From Microbacterium psychrotolerans (lineage in GTDB: Bacteria > Actinomycetota > Actinomycetes > Actinomycetales > Microbacteriaceae), in assembly GCF_031085295.1 (NCBI RefSeq), contig NZ_JAVFWO010000001.1, positions 186,001-250,000 on the forward strand: DNA of 64,000 bases, given 5' to 3'. Made by a program: the position numbers and the translations under genes. Shown here one piece after another: positions 60,212 through 64,000 of this stretch; positions within the stretch are counted from its first letter, which is position 1, and each line of letters starts with the position of its first letter. The notes under the pieces were generated by a model. It was not told the origin of the DNA and made no database searches. It saw only the letters and a program-made list of their open reading frames with translations.

Positions 60212-61930
60212 CTACGAGGTGTAGGCCACTGAGGGAGCCCAGCTCACCGTGCCGCCATTGGCGGGCACCACGAACCGAAGCACATCACCCGCTGCGACGG
60301 TGATCCCGTCGGCCGCCGTGGCGACCCCGGTGGTGTTCGCCGCGACGGAGGTGACCGCGACGCCGTTGCGCGTGACCGTCACCGTCGGCGTACCGGAGTT
60401 CGCGACCGCGTACCCGCGGACGCTCACCGTCCCCGCTGTGGGGGCGGTCCACGTCAGCGCCGCCGCACTCGTCGACGACGGCGTCAGCGTGAAGCGACCG
60501 ATCGCCACGCCCGCCCCCGTGTACGTGGCGGTCGACGAGGCGTACGTGAGCGCGGTCCATGTCGATCCGGATGCGCGCTGGTAGCCCCAGGGCGACGCTC
60601 CAAACTGCGCTGCGGACTGCGAGGCCTTCGAGCTCGTCGTCACGACGACGTTGTCTGCGGCCACGGTGAAGCCGGCGGTCGTGCCCCCGGCGTCGGCCGT
60701 GACGGTTCCAGACGGCTGGTACGCCACGTTCTTGGTCACGCTCACCTGTACGGGGCTGTCGCCGCCCAGCTGTGCGATCGCGCCGTGGCCGTTCGCGCCG
60801 TTGCCGTAGAACGCATTCGAGGACACCACGTGGTTCGTCGAGAAGTCGGCGCTGCCGTGGATGGCGAGAAACTCGATGGCGGCCCCGTAGTTGTCACCGA
60901 AGTAGTTACCCGCGATCGTGACGTCATTGGTCATTGACTCGAGGTCGATGCCGCACATGTCAGGGCTTCCCGTGTTCGGCGTGTTCACCACCATGCTGTT
61001 GACGAAACGCACATGGTTCACACGACCGAGGAACACCGCCGTCGTGCCCACCGCCGTGTAGCAGGAGCCCTCGGTGTCGAAGACCGAGTCGCGCACCACG
61101 ACGCTGCTCGCATACTGCAGCGTGAGCCCGGCGCACGGCACGCCGTTGCCGGGGTTGCCGACGGGCACGTTCGCATCGTCGTGCGTCTCGGCCACAGCAT
61201 CCACCAACACGTTCGTGAATGTCTTGGACCCTTCTGAGCCGGGCGTCGGCGTCGCGGGCATATCGGTGAAGGCGCCCTGGCCGACGGTGGCGATGCCCTG
61301 CGCATTGTGCGTCGTGGTGACCCGGGCGAAGGTGAGTCCGTCCAGCGCGGTCTGGGTGACGGATTGGGTCGCCGTCGAGCGCACGAGGATGCCGATCTGC
61401 ACGCTGTCGTGCACCGACAGGTCGGAGAACGTCAGCGAGTGGTGGTTGAGCGACGTGTAGGTCGCCATGATGCCGTACGAGAGGGCACCGAGCCCCGCCG
61501 ACGTCTTCGCGCCGATGTCGAGGTTCGAGATCACGGCGTAGTCGGGGTTGGTGAGCGCCAGCCCGGTGCCGGTCGAGGTGGCCAGTATTCGGGGCAGTGC
61601 TCCGGTGCCGTAAGCGCCGATGGTCGCGACGCCGCTCGCGGTGCCGGCGAGCGTGGGATTCAGCTGCTGCGACCAGGACGCCCCTCGGGCGAGCAGCAGG
61701 CTGTCGCCGGCACCGAGAGTGAGCGCGTTCGCGGGGGTGAACGTGCACCACGGCGTCGTGGTGCTGGTGCCCGACCCGGAGTCCGAGCAGTTCGAACCGG
61801 TCGAGTTGTTGACGTAGTAGGTCGTGCCGGCTGCGAATGCGGGCGCCGGGGCACCCGCCATTCCCAGCGCGATGATGCTCGCAGCCGCGGCCAACGCCAG
61901 CGTGCGAACGGTCGGACGGGACAGTTTCAT
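60212..61930 (-). CDS. Secreted parallel beta-helix protein (short paralogue)
   Basis: A 572-residue secreted protein, paralogous to the N-terminal half of the anchored protein. Signal peptide to about residue 33 (AFA cleavage), then YYVNNSTGSNCSDSG and LLLARGASWSQQL shared with it, beta-helix coils to ~450, and one WGYQ-type beta domain (ending SWAPSVAYTS), where it stops. It lacks the carbohydrate-binding-like domains and wall anchor, so it should be released. Two Cys pairs at equivalent sites are conserved. ATG 61930 is chosen because GGGAG lies 8 bp ahead; ATG 61960 is weaker. Function is unknown; a pectate-lyase-like role is possible. Confidence 0.87.
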   Translation of the reverse strand: MKLSRPTVRTLALAAAASIIALGMAGAPAPAFAAGTTYYVNNSTGSNCSDSGSGTSTTTPWCTFTPANALTLGAGDSLLLARGASWSQQLNPTLAGTASGVATIGAYGTGALPRILATSTGTGLALTNPDYAVISNLDIGAKTSAGLGALSYGIMATYTSLNHHSLTFSDLSVHDSVQIGILVRSTATQSVTQTALDGLTFARVTTTHNAQGIATVGQGAFTDMPATPTPGSEGSKTFTNVLVDAVAETHDDANVPVGNPGNGVPCAGLTLQYASSVVVRDSVFDTEGSCYTAVGTTAVFLGRVNHVRFVNSMVVNTPNTGSPDMCGIDLESMTNDVTIAGNYFGDNYGAAIEFLAIHGSADFSTNHVVSSNAFYGNGANGHGAIAQLGGDSPVQVSVTKNVAYQPSGTVTADAGGTTAGFTVAADNVVVTTSSKASQSAAQFGASPWGYQRASGSTWTALTYASSTATYTGAGVAIGRFTLTPSSTSAAALTWTAPTAGTVSVRGYAVANSGTPTVTVTRNGVAVTSVAANTTGVATAADGITVAAGDVLRFVVPANGGTVSWAPSVAYTS

Positions 61931-61988
61931 ATCGTGCTCCCTCATTGGAACGGACTTCATGGATGCTGTGCGTAGGGCTGGTGCGGGA

Positions 61989-62036
61989 CCCCCGGGGTGC
62001 CCGCGCAGAGGCGTCGCTCTGCGTGGGCACCCGGGG
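61989..62036 (-). terminator. Long hairpin between beta-helix genes
   Basis: CCCCGGGGTGCCCGCGCAGAG pairs almost fully with CTCTGCGTGGGCACCCGGGG, leaving an 8-nt loop. It lies 17 bp beyond the stop of the truncated gene and 58 bp before the next start. It probably separates the two genes' transcripts. Confidence 0.65.
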
Positions 62037-62053
62037 TGATCGGTGCGAGCGGG

Positions 62054-64000
62054 TTAGCGCCGGGAAGCGTCGACGGTGCCGCTGTCGAGGCGGACGTAGT
62101 CGATCTTCCCGTTCCAGGTCGCGCTGAGATCGCCGTTGGTGCGGTAGCTCCACCGGAACCCGGGCTCGATCATCAGTTGCGTGATCGTGCCCTTCCATCC
62201 GGCCACCTTCGACATGTCGAGGGTGTAGTCGTGGTACTCGGCGCCGGGCTCGAGGGCGAACACGACTCCCTTGCCGCCCGTCTCCTCCGGCACCGGCCAC
62301 CCGTCGCCGGGACGGTCGTACTCCGGGTCCGCCGCGGTCGTGAACAGCAGGTATGCGACCTGGCGGTTGTCGGGGTTGTTCATCCGGATGTGGATGTACC
62401 GCGTCGACTCCGCAGGGATCTTCAGCTTCTTCGGCGAGCGCAGCGCGGGCTCCCATCCGCCGACGCTCCCCGCGACTCCGTCCGCCACGGCGACCGGGGT
62501 GAAGCCCGCTGCCGTGTCCTGCGCCGCGATGACCCGAGCGCTGTACGTCTTGAACTTCAGGCTGCGCGACGCCTCGGGCCCGTGCCAGACCCCGCCGTTG
62601 TCGACGGAGTAGTACTCGCCGAATCCGGCTGCCGGCTTCGCCGGGTCGTCGCTGTAGCCGACGCCGTAGGTGCCGCCGCCAGGGATGACGTACGGGTTGA
62701 GGATCTGCAGCGCGTACGTCGCCGAGGTGTCCAGACCCCTCAGCCCCGGGTAGATGCTGACGAAGCCGCCCGCGGTGCTGACCTGCGCCGGCGAGACCGA
62801 TCCGGTGAAGAGGGTCGTGCCCTTGTGGGTCGCCCCATCGGTGATCTTGACGACTCTGACATAGAGGCATCCCTGCGGGTCGCCTTCTTTGAACGCCCAG
62901 ACGTCGATCTGCGCCAGCTTCGACGAGCGCACCTTGAACGTCTGCAGACGGGTGTTCAGCCAGTTGATATCGGCGTATTGGTTGAACGTTCCGGCGGTGT
63001 TGTCGAGGTCGACGACGGGCTTGGCGGAGGGCGTACCGGCCGAGGCGCACGCCGCGTTGGGGTTCTCGGTCCAGCCGGCGGCTGAATCGAACTCCCACCC
63101 CTGATGGACCGGCTTCGCGAGCTCGATGCTGTCGATCAGGATCGGCCCGGTCGCGTCGGTGAAGACGATGCGCAACTGCTGGATCTTGTTCTTCCAGCCC
63201 TTGTTGCCCGACAGCGGGATGATGACGCTCTGGTAGCCCTCGGCCTTGCCGGTGTCGCTCCTCGGGTTGATCGAGAAGGCCACGGAGTCCTTCTCGCTGA
63301 AGGCGCCGCCGTTGTTCGTGGCGAAGTAGACGCGTCCCTCGGTGGCACTCGTGCCGTTCTGGTACGTCAGGCGCAGGCTGGTGCTTGCCGCCGCAGACAA
63401 GCTGAGCTTGGATGCCGACTCGATCGTGGTCGTTCCCCCGGTCGCGGTCAGCGCGAGAACCCCGCGCCGTGCGCCGGCGGGCACGTTGCTCTTCCAGCCG
63501 CCGGTGTCACCCGCGACCGAGAACGTCCACTGCCCGACCACGTCGGTGGACGCCGACTGCGACGTGTACGCGATGGCGGGCGCGAGGCTCACCGTTCCGC
63601 CGCCGGCAGCGACGGCGAACCGCACCACGTCGCCGTCGCGTACGCTGACGTCGTCGGCGTTCAGGTTGAGGCCGGATGTGCCGGCCTGCCCTTCGGCGAC
63701 GATCCTGCCGTTCACCGTGACCGTGACGGTCGCGTCCATGGCGTGGGCGACGGGGAACGCGCGCAGGCTGATCACGCCCGAGCTCGGCGCGGTCCACGCG
63801 ATGCCCGCGGCGCTGGTCGCCGACGGCGTCACGGTGAATCGATCGATCGACACCCCGACCGCGCCGTACGACGAGGTGGACGAGTCGTACGGCAGCGCCG
63901 ACCAGAGGGTCCCGGCAGCACGCTGGTAGCCCCACCGGGAGTCGTCGTCCTCATACTGCGCCGCGGACTGGAAGATGTCGTCGGCGGCCGATGTCAGCAC
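62054..64000 (-). CDS. Secreted beta-helix family protein, N-terminal part outside window
   Basis: 648 visible residues, open at the right window edge, so signal peptide and most of the beta-helix lie outside. What is seen begins near the end of the helix, then the WGYQ domain (RWGYQRAAG to APAIAYTSQS), WTFSVAGDTGGWKS domain, GWEFDSAAGWTENPN domain and ETGGKGVVFALEPGAEYHDYTLDM domain: the same order as in the anchored protein at 56275. It ends at KIDYVRLDSGTVDASRR, without linker or sorting signal, so it should be freely secreted. The pair therefore represents anchored and soluble versions of one architecture. Confidence 0.87.
   Translation of the reverse strand: MLTSAADDIFQSAAQYEDDDSRWGYQRAAGTLWSALPYDSSTSSYGAVGVSIDRFTVTPSATSAAGIAWTAPSSGVISLRAFPVAHAMDATVTVTVNGRIVAEGQAGTSGLNLNADDVSVRDGDVVRFAVAAGGGTVSLAPAIAYTSQSASTDVVGQWTFSVAGDTGGWKSNVPAGARRGVLALTATGGTTTIESASKLSLSAAASTSLRLTYQNGTSATEGRVYFATNNGGAFSEKDSVAFSINPRSDTGKAEGYQSVIIPLSGNKGWKNKIQQLRIVFTDATGPILIDSIELAKPVHQGWEFDSAAGWTENPNAACASAGTPSAKPVVDLDNTAGTFNQYADINWLNTRLQTFKVRSSKLAQIDVWAFKEGDPQGCLYVRVVKITDGATHKGTTLFTGSVSPAQVSTAGGFVSIYPGLRGLDTSATYALQILNPYVIPGGGTYGVGYSDDPAKPAAGFGEYYSVDNGGVWHGPEASRSLKFKTYSARVIAAQDTAAGFTPVAVADGVAGSVGGWEPALRSPKKLKIPAESTRYIHIRMNNPDNRQVAYLLFTTAADPEYDRPGDGWPVPEETGGKGVVFALEPGAEYHDYTLDMSKVAGWKGTITQLMIEPGFRWSYRTNGDLSATWNGKIDYVRLDSGTVDASRR

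Noticed and set aside
59845..60303. 152-codon open frame in the intergenic gap
   Set aside because: Arg-rich shadow reading through the terminator hairpin and antisense to the end of the short beta-helix gene.
1..64000. Antiphage defence system, phage genes, insertion sequences, rRNA or biosynthetic cluster
   Set aside because: No nuclease/helicase/toxin-type genes, transposase, integrase, rRNA or NRPS/PKS genes were found; the content is catabolic and transport-related.

Overview
The window looks like chromosomal DNA of a high-GC Gram-positive actinobacterium, most likely Microbacteriaceae (Microbacterium-like). The evidence is very GC-rich coding DNA, ATGA/GTGA stop-start overlaps throughout, lipoprotein sugar-binding proteins, ABC sugar importers with no ATPase gene beside them (a shared ATPase is usual in these bacteria), and a cell-wall sorting signal of the LAxTG type. 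Genus is inference from sequence style only. I see no rRNA, intact tRNA, transposase, integrase, phage gene or CRISPR array. One 39-bp fragment resembles the 3' end of a tRNA-Arg and may mark the left edge of an island that extends rightwards.

Layout. (1) 1-9.6 kb: a tightly overlapping minus-strand operon (M20 deacylase, IclR regulator, MDR dehydrogenase, E1-alpha and E1-beta of a 2-oxoacid dehydrogenase, a SnoaL-fold protein, two paralogous RbsB-type lipoproteins, the second cut by the window edge). Divergent to it are a class III aminotransferase and alanine dehydrogenase. This looks like uptake and catabolism of an amine or N-acylated amino compound. (2) 9.8-16.8 kb: after the tRNA-like remnant, a sugar-acid module (FAD/Fe-S oxidoreductase, ArsR-like regulator, SMP-30 lactonase, FAH-family hydrolase, SDR) with a divergent IclR regulator. 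(3) 16.8-20.5 kb: an MFS carrier and a serine hydrolase under a LacI regulator with a clear promoter/operator. (4) 20.5-33 kb: an SDR and GH31 glucosidase (3' frameshift), a mutarotase-like protein, an enolase-superfamily dehydratase, a FadR-type GntR regulator, a GH36 alpha-galactosidase, an acetylxylan-esterase-like enzyme and an ABC sugar importer. Four copies of one palindromic motif tie these genes into a probable GntR regulon. (5) 33-39.3 kb: a LacI regulator with an exporter-type ABC half-transporter, and a second ABC sugar importer. (6) 39.5-56.1 kb: a nine-gene plus-strand operon (GH78, GH35, penicillin-acylase family, HSL esterase, GH78, LacI, class C beta-lactamase-fold hydrolase, PIG-L deacetylase, unclassified 866-residue six-hairpin enzyme). 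(7) 56.3-64 kb: three paralogous secreted parallel beta-helix proteins, one anchored to the wall.

How it may work together (inference). The window reads as a carbohydrate-utilisation locus for a rhamnose/galactose-containing, acylated glycan or glycoside. Surface beta-helix proteins would attack the polymer, two ABC systems and an MFS carrier would import the pieces, and cytoplasmic glycosidases and deacylases, none with a visible signal peptide, would dismantle them inside the cell. Released deoxy-sugar could be oxidised through lactonase, dehydratase, SDR and FAH hydrolase to pyruvate plus lactate, with the FAD/Fe-S enzyme oxidising a 2-hydroxyacid such as lactate. The most unusual elements are the signal-less penicillin acylase inside a rhamnosidase operon, the unclassified 866-residue enzyme, the beta-helix family, and the shared GntR-type palindromes.
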